Shown in pieces: positions 46,945 to 62,063 of a stretch of 64,000 bases of DNA. The notes beneath the pieces were generated by a model that was not told the origin of the DNA, made no database searches, and saw only the letters and a program-made list of their open reading frames with translations. Position 1 is the stretch's first letter. Each line of letters starts with the position of its first letter. Origin of the DNA: Cellulosimicrobium cellulans (GTDB lineage Bacteria > Actinomycetota > Actinomycetes > Actinomycetales > Cellulomonadaceae); the NCBI RefSeq assembly GCF_024124905.1, contig NZ_JAMXST010000002.1:767554-831553 (forward strand). Reading direction: 5' to 3'. The position numbers and the translations under genes were made by a program.

Positions 46945-47838
46945 GGGTCGTGCGGCGAGCCCGGCCGAGCTCCCGGTCGTGGTCGCGTCCGTCCCGGCGC
47001 CGCCCGCGACCCCTGCGCCGACCGCGTCGTCCTCGACCAGGCGGGGCGGACGCGCGTGGCCCGCCGACGCGTGCCACCGGCCGAACCGGCGCTCGACGTG
47101 CACCGGGTGGTCGAAGCAGCGCGTGACGTGCTCCGTGACGAGCACGTCCGCGGCGGCGCCCGCGGCGACGACGCGGCCGTGCGCGAGCAGGAGCGCGTGG
47201 CTCGTCGTGGTCGGCAGCTCCTCGAGGTGGTGCGTCACCAGCACCGAGGCGACGTGCGGGCGGGTCGCGCGCACGGCGTCGAGCGTCTCGAGGAGCTGCT
47301 CGCGCGCGGCGACGTCGAGCCCGGTGGACGGCTCGTCCAGCAGGAGGAGCGCGGGGCCGGGCAGGAGGGCGCGCGCCACGAGCGCCCGTCCCCGCTCGCC
47401 CTGGGAGAGCGTCGGCCAGGGGTCGCGCGCGCGGTGCCCGAGGCCGAGGTCGGCGACCAGCCCGCGGGCGACGGCGACCTCGGCCGGGGTCGGCTGCCAG
47501 CGCGGGCGCCAGTCGACGGTCCCCGTGAGGCCGGTCAGGGTCACCTCGAGCACGGTCAGCGGCGAGCGCAGGTCGTGGCGCGGGTCGACGTGGCCGATGC
47601 GGCGGTGCAGGGTGTGGACGTCCACGCGACCCAGGCGCTCGCCGAGCACGTGCACCGTGCCGCGGGTCGGGTGCCGACGCGCCCCGCAGAGCCCGAGGAT
47701 CGTGCTCTTGCCCGCCCCGTTCGGCCCGAGCAGCGCCCAGTGCTCGCCCGCCCGGACGGTGAGGTCGACGCCGTCGAGGATCGCCCGTCCCTCCCGCACC
47801 AGGTCGACGCCGCGCAGGGACAGGACCTCGGCGCTCAC
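46942..47838 (-). CDS. ABC transporter-type ATP-binding protein
   Basis: A 298-residue single ABC ATPase: Walker A GPNGAGKST, signature LSQGERGRALVARALL, Walker B ALLLLDEPSTGLD and the switch His in VTHHLEEL. After the ABC domain comes about 60 residues of variable tail. No permease or binding protein is adjacent, so the substrate is unknown; resemblance to the ModF/YbbA-like cytosolic ATPases is possible. GTG 47838 overlaps the regulator stop (GTGA). Confidence 0.85.
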   Translation of the reverse strand: MSAEVLSLRGVDLVREGRAILDGVDLTVRAGEHWALLGPNGAGKSTILGLCGARRHPTRGTVHVLGERLGRVDVHTLHRRIGHVDPRHDLRSPLTVLEVTLTGLTGTVDWRPRWQPTPAEVAVARGLVADLGLGHRARDPWPTLSQGERGRALVARALLPGPALLLLDEPSTGLDVAAREQLLETLDAVRATRPHVASVLVTHHLEELPTTTSHALLLAHGRVVAAGAAADVLVTEHVTRCFDHPVHVERRFGRWHASAGHARPPRLVEDDAVGAGVAGGAGTDATTTGSSAGLAARP

Positions 47839-48545
47839 CGCTCGCCGCCCGTCGCGCCGGGGTCGCGCCCGGCGACCTTCGCGTGGACGGCTGCGAGGTG
47901 CTCGCGCGCCGCCCCGGACGCGCGGACGGCGTCGCGCTCGCGCACGGCGTCGAGGATCGCCTCGTGCGCGTCCTGGTCGTGCCGGTGCGCCTCGCCCGCG
48001 CGGTCGAGGTCGACCATCGCGACCATCGCGCGCCGCAGGCGCGGGACGAAGGTCGCGAACAGCTCGCCCAGCACGGCGTTGTGCGCGGCGTCGACGACCG
48101 CCCGGTGGAAGACCAGGTCCGCGTCCACGTACTCGGCGGCCGAGGACGTCGCCGGGACCTGCCCGCGGCGGGAGAGCGCCGTCGTCATCGCACGGAGGTC
48201 CGCGGGGGTGCGGCGCGCGGCGGCGAGGCCGGCAGCCTCGGTCTCGAGGGCGGCGCGGACCTCCAGCACGTCGACGATCTCCCCGCGGCGCAGCACCTCG
48301 TCCCAGTCGTCCGCGGTGTCGGTCGACACGACGTACACGCCCGACCCCTGCCGGCTGTCGAGCACGCCGCGCCCCGCGAGCTGGCGGATCGCCTCGCGGA
48401 CGGTGGAGCGTCCGACGCCGAGCTCGGTCGCGAGCGCCTGCTCGCCGGGCAGCCGGTGGTCGAGGGGCCAGACGCCGGAGCGCACGCGGTCGAGCAGGAG
48501 CTCGGCCGCCTGGTCCGCGAGGGGGCGCCGGTGCAGCGCGGTCAT
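47835..48545 (-). CDS. GntR-family regulator, FadR/FCD subfamily
   Basis: A 236-residue repressor: N-terminal winged helix (LPGEQALATELGVGRSTVRE, LAGRGVLDSRQGSGVYVV) and an alpha-helical FCD ligand/metal domain (VLEVRAALETEAAGLAA, DLVFHRAVVDAAHNAVLGEL, HDQDAHEAILDAVRERD). The His residues of the FCD metal site are visible. The ligand is unknown. It is divergent from leuA and cotranscribed with the ABC ATPase. ATG 48545 follows GAGAGG. Confidence 0.88.
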   Translation of the reverse strand: MTALHRRPLADQAAELLLDRVRSGVWPLDHRLPGEQALATELGVGRSTVREAIRQLAGRGVLDSRQGSGVYVVSTDTADDWDEVLRRGEIVDVLEVRAALETEAAGLAAARRTPADLRAMTTALSRRGQVPATSSAAEYVDADLVFHRAVVDAAHNAVLGELFATFVPRLRRAMVAMVDLDRAGEAHRHDQDAHEAILDAVRERDAVRASGAAREHLAAVHAKVAGRDPGATGGER

Positions 48546-48554
48546 GGGTTACCT

Positions 48555-48569
48555 CTCAGGTTGTCTGAG
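48555..48569. promoter_or_regulatory. Candidate operator between the FCD regulator and leuA
   Basis: CTCAG-gttgt-CTGAG is a perfect 5-5-5 dyad 10 bp upstream of the regulator start and 15 bp upstream of the leader-peptide -10. The contained TTGTCTGA resembles FadR-type half-sites. Autoregulation is the simplest idea; an effect on leuA is also possible. Confidence 0.4.
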
Positions 48570-48583
48570 GACTTGTTCGGCGC

Positions 48584-48589
48584 TAGCGT
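48584..48589 (+). promoter_or_regulatory. leuA operon promoter -10 (TAGCGT)
   Basis: TAGCGT is followed by 7 nt and the ATG of the leader peptide at 48597, so the leuA transcript should begin at or next to that ATG. Confidence 0.6.
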
Positions 48590-48596
48590 ACCTGGC

Positions 48597-48641
48597 ATGT
48601 CCTGGACGGCGCTCCTCCTTCTGCGCCACGGCGGGGTCTGA
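48597..48641 (+). CDS. leuL: leuA leader peptide (14 aa, four consecutive Leu)
   Basis: ATG-initiated ORF reading MSWTALLLLRHGGV. Its four consecutive leucine codons (CTC CTC CTT CTG) are the signature of an attenuation leader for leucine biosynthesis. It starts 7 nt after TAGCGT, stops 90 bp before leuA and is followed by mutually exclusive GC hairpins. Similar leaderless Leu-rich peptides precede leuA in Streptomyces and corynebacteria. Confidence 0.8.
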   Translation: MSWTALLLLRHGGV

Positions 48642-48643
48642 CC

Positions 48644-48709
48644 GGACCGGCCCCCCGCCGTGGGGGTCCGTCGCGCGCCGGTCGCCCACCGCCCCGTTTC
48701 CGCGGGGCG
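48644..48709 (+). promoter_or_regulatory. Candidate leuA attenuator hairpins
   Basis: The first hairpin pairs CCCCC (48652-48656) with GGGGG (48662-48666), extended by GGA/TCC. The second pairs CGCCCC (48690-48695) with GGGGCG (48704-48709). GTGGG (48660-48664) can instead pair with CCCAC (48685-48689), giving an alternative fold. No U-tract follows, so Rho-type or translational control cannot be excluded. Confidence 0.5.
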
Positions 48710-48731
48710 CGAGCCGAAGGACAGCCAGACC

Positions 48732-50498
48732 ATGACCGCTCCCACCCTCCCTGCGCGGACCCCCGGCGCCTCGACCGATCGCTCGACCGGGCCCGCTCCC
48801 TCCTGGTACCGCCAGCGCCCCTCGCGCATGCCCTCGTTCCGGTATGCCGACGTCCACGCGCGAGTCGACGTGCCGGAGCTGCCCGACCGTCGGTGGCCCT
48901 CGCGCCGGCTCACGCAGGCGCCGCTGTGGGTCCCCGTCGACCTGCGCGACGGCAACCAGGCGCTCGCGGAACCGATGGACCCGGCGCGCAAGCGCCGCTT
49001 CTTCGAGCTGCTCGTCGCGATGGGGTACACCGAGATCGAGGTGGGCTACCCGTCGGCGTCGCAGACCGACTTCGACTTCGTGCGCCTGCTCGCCGAGACC
49101 GACCTCGCGCCCGAGCACGTCACGGTCGTCGTGTTCACCGCCGCGCGCGCGGACCTCATCGCGCGCACGGTCGAGTCCGTGCGCGGACTGCGCAACCCCG
49201 TCGTCGTCCACGTCTATGCCGCGACGGCGCCCGTCTGGCGCGACGTCGTCCTCGGTCGCGACCGCGAGGAGCTCGCCCGGCTCATCACCGACGCCGGGGC
49301 CGACGTGCTGCGCCACGCCGGCGACGACCCGCGCGTCCGCTTCGAGTTCTCGCCCGAGGTGTTCAACCTCACCGAGCCGGACTACGTGCTCGACGTGTGC
49401 GACCGCATGACCACGCTCTGGGACGCGACGCCCGAGCGCCCGGTGATCCTCAACCTGCCGGCGACGGTCGAGGTCGCGACGCCCAACGTCTACGCCGACC
49501 AGATCGAGTACATGGACCGGAACCTCGCGCGGCGCGACGGGGTGATCCTCTCGGTCCACCCGCACAACGACCGCGGGACGGGCGTCGCGTGCGCCGAGCT
49601 CGCCGTCCTCGCCGGGGCGCAGCGCGTCGAGGGGTGCCTGTTCGGCAACGGTGAGCGCACCGGGAACGTCGACCTCGTGACCCTGGGCCTCAACCTGCAC
49701 GCGCAGGGCGTCGACCCGATGGTCGACTTCTCGGACCTCGACGGGATCCGGGACGTCGTCGTCGCGTGCAACCGGATCGACGTGCACCCGCGCCACCCCT
49801 ACGTGGGCGAGCTGGTCCACACCGCCTACTCGGGCACGCACCAGGACGCGATCCGCAAGGGCATGGCACGGCACCGGGCCGACGCCGCGGCGTCGGGCCT
49901 CGACCCCGCCCGGGCGCCGTGGCGCGTGCCCTACCTGCCCGTCGACCCCGCCGACCTCGGGCGGACGTACGAGGCTCTCGTCCGCGTGAACAGCCAGTCC
50001 GGCAAGGGCGGCGTCGCGTACGTGCTGCACTCCGTGCACGGCCTCGACCTGCCCCGCGGTCTCCAGGTCGACCTCGCGCGCCGCGTCCAGGAGCACGCCG
50101 ACGCCACCGGCGCCGAGGTGACGCCCGACGCGCTCCTCGCGCTGTTCGACGCGGCCTACGCGCGCCCCGGCGCCGTCGAGCCCCTCGCGTGGACGAGCCG
50201 ACGCGCCGACGACGGGACGGAGCACCTCGACCTCCAGGTCACAGTCGACGGCGAGCGCGTCGCCACGTCCGGGACGGGCAGCGGCGCGGTCGACGCCCTC
50301 GTCGACGCGCTGGCCCGCCTCGACCGCCCGGTCGAGGTCCTCTCGCTCGCCCAGCAGTCCGTCGGCACCGGCAGCGACGCGACCGCGATCACCTACCTCG
50401 AGCACCGCGGCCCCGACGGCGCCCCGCGCTGGACCGTCGGCCGCGACACCTCCGTCCTCGGCGCGAGCGTCCGCGCCGTCTGCGCGGCGACGGACTGA
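48732..50498 (+). CDS. leuA: 2-isopropylmalate synthase LeuA
   Basis: Condenses acetyl-CoA with 2-ketoisovalerate, the first committed step of leucine synthesis. The 588-residue long-form enzyme typical of actinobacteria has [20 protein letters not shown] (metal/substrate Arg-Asp), [39 protein letters not shown] (metal His), [20 protein letters not shown] and the C-terminal LeuA regulatory domain for leucine feedback (about residues 430-588). ATG 48732 follows GAAGGA; 24 further in-frame upstream codons belong to the leader. Confidence 0.96.
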   Translation: MTAPTLPARTPGASTDRSTGPAPSWYRQRPSRMPSFRYADVHARVDVPELPDRRWPSRRLTQAPLWVPVDLRDGNQALAEPMDPARKRRFFELLVAMGYTEIEVGYPSASQTDFDFVRLLAETDLAPEHVTVVVFTAARADLIARTVESVRGLRNPVVVHVYAATAPVWRDVVLGRDREELARLITDAGADVLRHAGDDPRVRFEFSPEVFNLTEPDYVLDVCDRMTTLWDATPERPVILNLPATVEVATPNVYADQIEYMDRNLARRDGVILSVHPHNDRGTGVACAELAVLAGAQRVEGCLFGNGERTGNVDLVTLGLNLHAQGVDPMVDFSDLDGIRDVVVACNRIDVHPRHPYVGELVHTAYSGTHQDAIRKGMARHRADAAASGLDPARAPWRVPYLPVDPADLGRTYEALVRVNSQSGKGGVAYVLHSVHGLDLPRGLQVDLARRVQEHADATGAEVTPDALLALFDAAYARPGAVEPLAWTSRRADDGTEHLDLQVTVDGERVATSGTGSGAVDALVDALARLDRPVEVLSLAQQSVGTGSDATAITYLEHRGPDGAPRWTVGRDTSVLGASVRAVCAATD

Positions 50499-50549
50499 GG
50501 TCGCGGGGTCCGCGCCCTCGCTCGAGCCGTACACGCGATGACGAAAGGG

Positions 50550-50591
50550 GAGAAGTGGCCCCACGAGTGAGGTCTGACGGGGCCACTTCTC
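50550..50591. repeat. 13-bp inverted repeat after leuA
   Basis: GAGAAGTGGCCCC (50550-50562) and GGGGCCACTTCTC (50579-50591) are perfect arms around a 16-nt loop, 51 bp after the leuA stop. It is a likely leuA terminator, or a REP-like unit given its unusual composition for this genome. Confidence 0.7.
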
Positions 50592-50702
50592 GCATCTCGG
50601 CCGGGGACCACCCGCCACGCGGGCGGTAGGACGGTCCCCACGCCCGGACCGGGCGTGACCGCCGGACCGGGGCTGCGGGTCGTGCGGTGACGGGCAGGAC
50701 GA

Positions 50703-50814
50703 GCGGTGGGGTCGGACCGTGTGCGCAGGACGTCAGAGGCGCACTCCTTGAACCCCCGCCCGAAAGACCAGGGTGACGGTGCGCCAGTCCCAGCACACGG
50801 TCCGACCCCACCGC
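50703..50814. repeat. 112-bp hairpin element with 22-bp perfect terminal inverted repeats
   Basis: GCGGTGGGGTCGGACCGTGTGC (50703-50724) is exactly complementary to 50793-50814. Inside, GGAC/GTCC and GGCGCAC/GTGCGCC (50738-50744 with 50779-50785) extend the fold, leaving a 34-nt loop. It contains no convincing ORF. It sits in the 424-bp leuA-argC gap, of which the rest (50592-50702, 50815-50896) shows only GC-rich short dyads. Confidence 0.8.
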
Positions 50815-50896
50815 GGACCCGACCCGGCGGGCAGGAGACCCGACCTCACCGCGGGCCCGACCACGCGTACCGTGGGTGGGGCCATGGGCCCGCGCG

Positions 50897-50925
50897 TTGC
50901 ATAAGTATGTATAGTGATGCATATG
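50897..50925 (+). promoter_or_regulatory. argC leaderless promoter overlapped by ArgR-box-like sequence
   Basis: The only strongly AT-rich stretch in the region, ttgcataagtatgtatag then tgatgcatatg, contains TATAGT (50910-50915) 7 nt before ATG 50923. It also carries repeated ATGCAT/GCAT-TATG dyads resembling ARG boxes. argR is encoded downstream in the same operon, so repression of initiation by ArgR-arginine is likely. Confidence 0.7.
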
Positions 50926-52011
50926 ACGATCAGAGTCGCGGTCGCGGGTGCGTCCGGGTACGCAGGTGGAGAGACGCTCCGCCTGCTCGCCGGGCACCCG
51001 GAGGTGGAGATCGGCGCCGTCACGGCGCACAGCAACGCGGGGACGCTCCTCGGTGAGCACCAGCCGCACCTGCGATCCCTCGCCGACCGCGTGCTGCTGC
51101 CGACGAGCGTCGAGCACCTCGTGGGGCACGACGTCGTCGTCCTCGCGCTGCCGCACGGCGCGTCGGGGGAGATCGCGGCGCAGCTCCCGGACGACGTGCT
51201 CGTGCTGGACCTGGGCGCGGACCACCGGCTGGAGTCCGCGGCGGACTGGGCGGCGTTCTACGGCTCCGAGCACGCGGGCACGTGGCCGTACGGGCTGCCG
51301 GAGCTGCTCCTCACGCACGAGCCCGGCGCCGCCGCGAGCGAGACGAAGCAGCGCGAACGGCTCGCCGGTGCGCGCCGCATCGCGGTGCCGGGCTGCAACG
51401 TCACGGCGGTCACGCTGGGCATCCAGCCGGGTGTCGCGTCCGGGCTCGTCGAGGCGCGCGACCTCGTCGCGGTGCTCGCCAACGGGTACTCGGGCGCGGG
51501 CAAGTCGCTCAAGCCGCACCTGCTCGCGTCCGAGGCGCTCGGGTCGGCCCAGCCGTACGCCGTCGGCGGGTCGCACCGGCACATCCCGGAGATCGCGCAG
51601 AACCTGCGGGCCGCGGGGGCCCCGGCCGTGAGCATCTCGTTCACGCCGACGCTCGTGCCCATGCCGCGCGGCATCCTCGCCACGGTGACGGCGCGCCTGT
51701 CCGACGACGCCGCCCGCCTCGACCCCGCGGAGCTCGACGCGCGCGTCCGCTGGGCCTGGGAGGACGCCTACGTCGGCGAGCCGTTCGTCCGGGTGCTGCC
51801 CGTGGGGCAGTGGCCGACGACGGCCATGACGCTCGGCGCCAACACGGCGCTCGTCCAGGTCGCCGTCGACCACGCGGCGGGTCGCGTCGTCACCGTCACG
51901 GCGATCGACAACCTCGTCAAGGGCACCGCGGGCGCCGCGGTGCAGTCCATGAACATCGCGCTCGGCCTGCCGCAGACGGCGGGCCTCACGACCGAGGGGG
52001 TCGCCCCGTGA
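50923..52011 (+). CDS. argC: N-acetyl-gamma-glutamyl-phosphate reductase ArgC
   Basis: NADPH-dependent reduction of N-acetylglutamyl phosphate. The 362-residue protein has the Rossmann start [20 protein letters not shown], the catalytic Cys in [23 protein letters not shown] and the late His-containing [17 protein letters not shown] 50923 is chosen over the in-frame ATG and GTG just upstream because of its spacing to TATAGT. First gene of argCJBDFRGH; its stop overlaps argJ. Confidence 0.96.
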   Translation: MTIRVAVAGASGYAGGETLRLLAGHPEVEIGAVTAHSNAGTLLGEHQPHLRSLADRVLLPTSVEHLVGHDVVVLALPHGASGEIAAQLPDDVLVLDLGADHRLESAADWAAFYGSEHAGTWPYGLPELLLTHEPGAAASETKQRERLAGARRIAVPGCNVTAVTLGIQPGVASGLVEARDLVAVLANGYSGAGKSLKPHLLASEALGSAQPYAVGGSHRHIPEIAQNLRAAGAPAVSISFTPTLVPMPRGILATVTARLSDDAARLDPAELDARVRWAWEDAYVGEPFVRVLPVGQWPTTAMTLGANTALVQVAVDHAAGRVVTVTAIDNLVKGTAGAAVQSMNIALGLPQTAGLTTEGVAP

Positions 52012-53215
52012 CCGTCACCACCCCGCAGGGCTTCCGGGCCGCCGGCGTCGCCGCCGGGCTCAAGTCCACGGGCGCCCGCGACGTCGCGCTCGTCGTCAAC
52101 GACGGGCCGCTCGACGTCGCCGCGGCCGTCCTCACGACGAACCGCGTGTTCGCCGCACCGGTCGCGTGGACGCGGCAGGCCGTGAGCGACGGGCGCGCGA
52201 CGGCCGTCGTGCTCAACTCGGGCGGCGCCAACGCGTGCACCGGGCCGGACGGCTTCGCCGACACGCACCGCACGGCGGAGCACGTCGCCGACGTGCTCGC
52301 GACGTCCGCGGGCGACGTGCTCGTGTGCTCGACGGGCCTCATCGGCGTGCGCCTGCCGCTGGAGAAGCTGCTCGCCGGGGTCGACGCGGCCGCGGCGGCG
52401 CTCGCGGACCCGGCGGCCACCGTCGACGGGGGCGGCGACGCCGCGCTCGCGATCATGACGACGGACACCGTGCCCAAGACGGTCTCCGTGGTCCGCGAGG
52501 TCGCCGACGCCACCGCGACGGACGGTGCGGCGACGTGGACGGTCGGGGGAATGGCCAAGGGCGCGGGCATGCTCGCGCCCGGCCTCGCGACGATGCTGTG
52601 CGTGCTCACGACGGACGCCGTCGTCGACGCCGCGACGGCCGACGCCGCGCTGCGCGCCGCGACCCGCACGACGTTCGACCGCGTCGACTCGGACGGCTGC
52701 ATGTCGACGAACGACACCGTGATCCTCCTGGCCTCCGGTGCGTCCGGGGTCGAGGTGACGCTCGACGAGCTCACGGACGCCGTGACCGAGGCCAGCGCGT
52801 CGCTCGCGCGCCAGCTCGTGGCCGACGCCGAGGGCGCGAGCCACGACGTCGCCGTCACCGTGGTGAACGCGTCGAGCGAGGACGCCGCGGTCGCGGTCGC
52901 GCGCGCGGTGACGCGCTCCAACCTGTTCAAGGCCGCGATCTTCGGCAACGACCCGAACTGGGGGCGCATCGTCTCGGCCGTCGGGACGGTCCCCGAGGAC
53001 GTCGCGCCGTTCGACGCGCTCCTGCTCGACGTGTCGGTCAACGGCGTCCAGGTGTGCCGGGCCGGGGGAGTGGGCGAGCCGCGCGAGCTCGTCGACCTCG
53101 CGGCCGAGCGCGAGGTGCGCGTCGAGATCGACCTGCACGCCGGCTCCGCGACCGCGACCGTCTGGACCAACGACCTCACGCACGACTACGTCCACGAGAA
53201 CAGCGCGTACTCCTC

Positions 53216-53219
<4 letters not shown>
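52008..53219 (+). CDS. argJ: Glutamate N-acetyltransferase ArgJ
   Basis: Recycles the acetyl group from N-acetylornithine to glutamate and may also use acetyl-CoA. The 403-residue precursor carries the autoproteolysis site [13 protein letters not shown] (nucleophilic Thr in ATML), which splits it into alpha and beta chains. [20 protein letters not shown] and [10 protein letters not shown] are further family motifs. GTG 52008 overlaps the argC stop. Whether it is mono- or bifunctional cannot be read from sequence. Confidence 0.95.
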
Positions 53220-57022
<3,803 letters not shown>

Positions 57023-57108
57023 CCGCCGTCGGACCATCCCTCGCGCGGCGGACCGCCCTGCGAGACTGGACCCCGGACCCCACCCGCACGTCACAGAAAG
57101 AGACCGTC

Positions 57109-59831
<2,723 letters not shown>

Positions 59832-59856
59832 CGGCGCCCGTGCCGAGGGTGCGCGC

Positions 59857-60480
59857 GTGAGCGTCGACCAGGACGTCCTCGCGGACCTCGTGCGTCGCGT
59901 GCGCGACGCCGACCCGCGACTCGGCCCGTCGCACGGCCCGGGCAACGGGCCGGCCGGAGAACGCGCGTCGGGCACCCGGCTCGTGGTGATTGACGGGCCC
60001 GCCGGCTCGGGCAAGACCACGCTCGCCGCCCAGCTGGGCGAGGCACTGCCCGCACAGGTGCTCCACATGGACGACCTGTACGAGGGCTGGCGCGGGCTCG
60101 AGCCCGCGTGGAGCCGCCTGGACGAGTGGGTCCTCGCGCCTCTCGCCGCGGGTCGTCCGGGTCGGTACCGCCGGTTCGACTGGACGCTCGACCGCTTCGC
60201 CGAGTGGCACGACGTCGCCCCGGCGCCGTACCTGGTCGTCGAGGGGTGCGGGGCGGGTCGCCGCGAGGCGGACGGCGTGGCCGCGCTGCGCCTGTGGGTC
60301 GAGGCCCCGGACGACGTGCGCCTGCGCCGGGGGCTCGACCGGGACGGCGAGGACCAGCGCGCGCACTGGCTCGCGTGGATGCTCGACGAGCATGAGCACT
60401 ACGCCCGCAACGCCTCGCGCGAGCGCGCGGACGTCGTGCTCGACGGGTGGGGGAACGTCGTGCGCGCGGCGGACCGATGA
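59857..60480 (+). CDS. P-loop nucleoside/uridine-kinase-like protein
   Basis: A 207-residue P-loop NTPase. Walker A is IDGPAGSGKTTLAAQL (about residues 45-60); HMDDLYEGWRGLEP then YRRFDWTLDRFAEWH resemble the substrate region of uridine kinase/CoaE-like enzymes. RLRRGLDRDGED is a lid-like segment. This family usually follows argH or cell-wall genes in actinobacteria as an unassigned kinase; the substrate is unknown. GTG 59857 lies 25 bp after argH. Confidence 0.82.
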   Translation: MSVDQDVLADLVRRVRDADPRLGPSHGPGNGPAGERASGTRLVVIDGPAGSGKTTLAAQLGEALPAQVLHMDDLYEGWRGLEPAWSRLDEWVLAPLAAGRPGRYRRFDWTLDRFAEWHDVAPAPYLVVEGCGAGRREADGVAALRLWVEAPDDVRLRRGLDRDGEDQRAHWLAWMLDEHEHYARNASRERADVVLDGWGNVVRAADR

Positions 60481-61226
60481 GCGCCGGCCGCGACGGCGCG
60501 TCCGACGCGCAGGTCGAGGCCGCCCGGTCCGCCTGGGACCGCGCCGTCCGGGCGACCGACGGCCTCGCGGCCGGGGTGACGACGTTCGCCGTCGTGGGCA
60601 CGGCGACGGCCGTCGTCCTCGCCGCGACCGCCCGCTCGGCGACGCTCTCGACCTGGTTCCTGCTCCCGAGCCGGAGCAGCACCAGGTCGGGAACGTGGTG
60701 GGTGTGGGACGTCCCGACCGCCGACGTGTGGTGGATCACCGTGGCCGTCCTGCTGCCGCCCGCGGTCGCGGCGCTCGTCGGTGCGCGGCGGACGCGCCGT
60801 CGGCGTGCCGAGATCGAGACGGGGCTGGCCCGCGAGGGCGGACGTCCGCCCGTGGCGGGCTCGCCGGCGTCTCGACCACGACGCGGCGCGCGGAGCGCAC
60901 CCAGCGCGGCGCAGCGCCGTGCTCGGGAGGCCGCGGCGGCCCGTCGGCGGGTCGTCCGGCAAGGGCGCTGGGTGGAGCGCCGGCGTGCCTACCCGGCACC
61001 GCTCGCGCTCGTGAGCGCCGTCGTGGCCGCGACCGCGGGGACGTGGTGGGTCCTCGCCCTCGTCGTCGCCGGGTCCGGCGACGCCGTCCCCGTCCGTCTG
61101 CGGAGCCTCGCGGCCGGCTGCTGGGTTCCCGCCACGTGGGTGAGCCTCGCCCTGGTCGCCGTGCTGGCCTGGTACGTGGGTCCGCGTCCGCCGCGGCGGA
61201 GCCCGCGCGAGCGCGACGGGGCGTAG
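60477..61226 (+). CDS. Hypothetical multi-pass membrane protein
   Basis: A 249-residue protein starting at ATG 60477, which overlaps the kinase stop. Hydrophobic helices occur at about residues 35-55, 80-100, 170-190 and 205-230. The first two and last two are separated by a long basic cytoplasmic loop (GARRTRRRRAEIE, REAAAARRRVVRQGRWVERR). I recognise no catalytic motif or family. Function unknown. Confidence 0.75.
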   Translation: MSAGRDGASDAQVEAARSAWDRAVRATDGLAAGVTTFAVVGTATAVVLAATARSATLSTWFLLPSRSSTRSGTWWVWDVPTADVWWITVAVLLPPAVAALVGARRTRRRRAEIETGLAREGGRPPVAGSPASRPRRGARSAPSAAQRRAREAAAARRRVVRQGRWVERRRAYPAPLALVSAVVAATAGTWWVLALVVAGSGDAVPVRLRSLAAGCWVPATWVSLALVAVLAWYVGPRPPRRSPRERDGA

Positions 61227-61253
61227 ATTCCCCACGACGGAAGGTGGTGCGAA

Positions 61254-61946
61254 GTGACGGACGCCGTGGCGCAGACGACGGGGACCGGGGAGTCCCGCGC
61301 CGTCGGACCGTGGGACGTCCCTGCCCGGGGGTGGTACGCGCGCGACGTCCACGAGGTCGCGCGCGACCTGCTCGGGTCGTTCCTCACCCGCCGCAGCGAC
61401 GCGGGCGACGTCACCCTGCGGATCACCGAGGTCGAGGCGTACGACGGCGAGCGCGACCCGGGGTCGCACGCCTTCCGTGGCCGCACCGAGCGCAATCGCG
61501 CGATGTTCGGCGAGCCCGGCCGGCTGTACGTGTACCGGCACCTCGGGCTGCACCACTGCGTCAACGTCGTGTGCGGGCCGGTCGGCAGGGCGTCCGCCGT
61601 CCTGCTGCGCGCGGGCGAGGTGACCGACGGCGTCGACCTCGCCCGGTCGCGGCGGCTCGTCGCCGGGAGGTGCGACTCCGACCGCCAGATCGCGCGGGGT
61701 CCCGCGCGCCTCGCCGTCGCGCTCGACCTCGACCTGCGCCAGTACGGCGCGGAGCTCACGGACCCCGACGGGGAGCTCGTGCTGCACCGCGCGTCCGGGG
61801 GGCCGCTGCGTCCCGCGATCGCGACCGGTCCGAGGGTCGGGGTCTCGGGCGACGGGGGAGACGGCGACCTCTACCCGTGGCGCTCCTGGCTCGCGGGCGA
61901 CCCCACGGTCTCGGCCTACCGCCGCGTGAGCGCCCGCGCGCGGTGA
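61254..61946 (+). CDS. 3-methyladenine DNA glycosylase (Mpg/AAG family)
   Basis: Removes alkylated purines in base excision repair. The 230-residue protein has VARDLLGSFLTRR, ITEVEAYDGERDPGSHAFRG with the catalytic Glu, RNRAMFGEPGRLYVYRHLGL, HHCVNVVCGPVGRASAVLLR and GPARLAVAL, all typical of the AAG fold. GTG 61254 has GGAAGGTGG upstream and TAGATT (61224-61229) as a possible -10. It sits between the kinase/membrane pair and tyrS, as in many actinobacteria. Confidence 0.92.
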   Translation: MTDAVAQTTGTGESRAVGPWDVPARGWYARDVHEVARDLLGSFLTRRSDAGDVTLRITEVEAYDGERDPGSHAFRGRTERNRAMFGEPGRLYVYRHLGLHHCVNVVCGPVGRASAVLLRAGEVTDGVDLARSRRLVAGRCDSDRQIARGPARLAVALDLDLRQYGAELTDPDGELVLHRASGGPLRPAIATGPRVGVSGDGGDGDLYPWRSWLAGDPTVSAYRRVSARAR

Positions 61947-62063
61947 GCGCCCGCCCGGTGGGCGGTGGACGTCGGACGCCGCGCGGCACGGCAGACTAGG
62001 ACACGCTGCCGCACGGCAGCACCGGACGTGCCCGGTCCACGGGTACTCGACGAAGGAGCAGAA

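Noticed and set aside
50703..50814. An insertion sequence
   Set aside because: Terminal inverted repeats are present but there is no transposase and no visible target-site duplication; at 112 bp it can only be a miniature element or an RNA structure.
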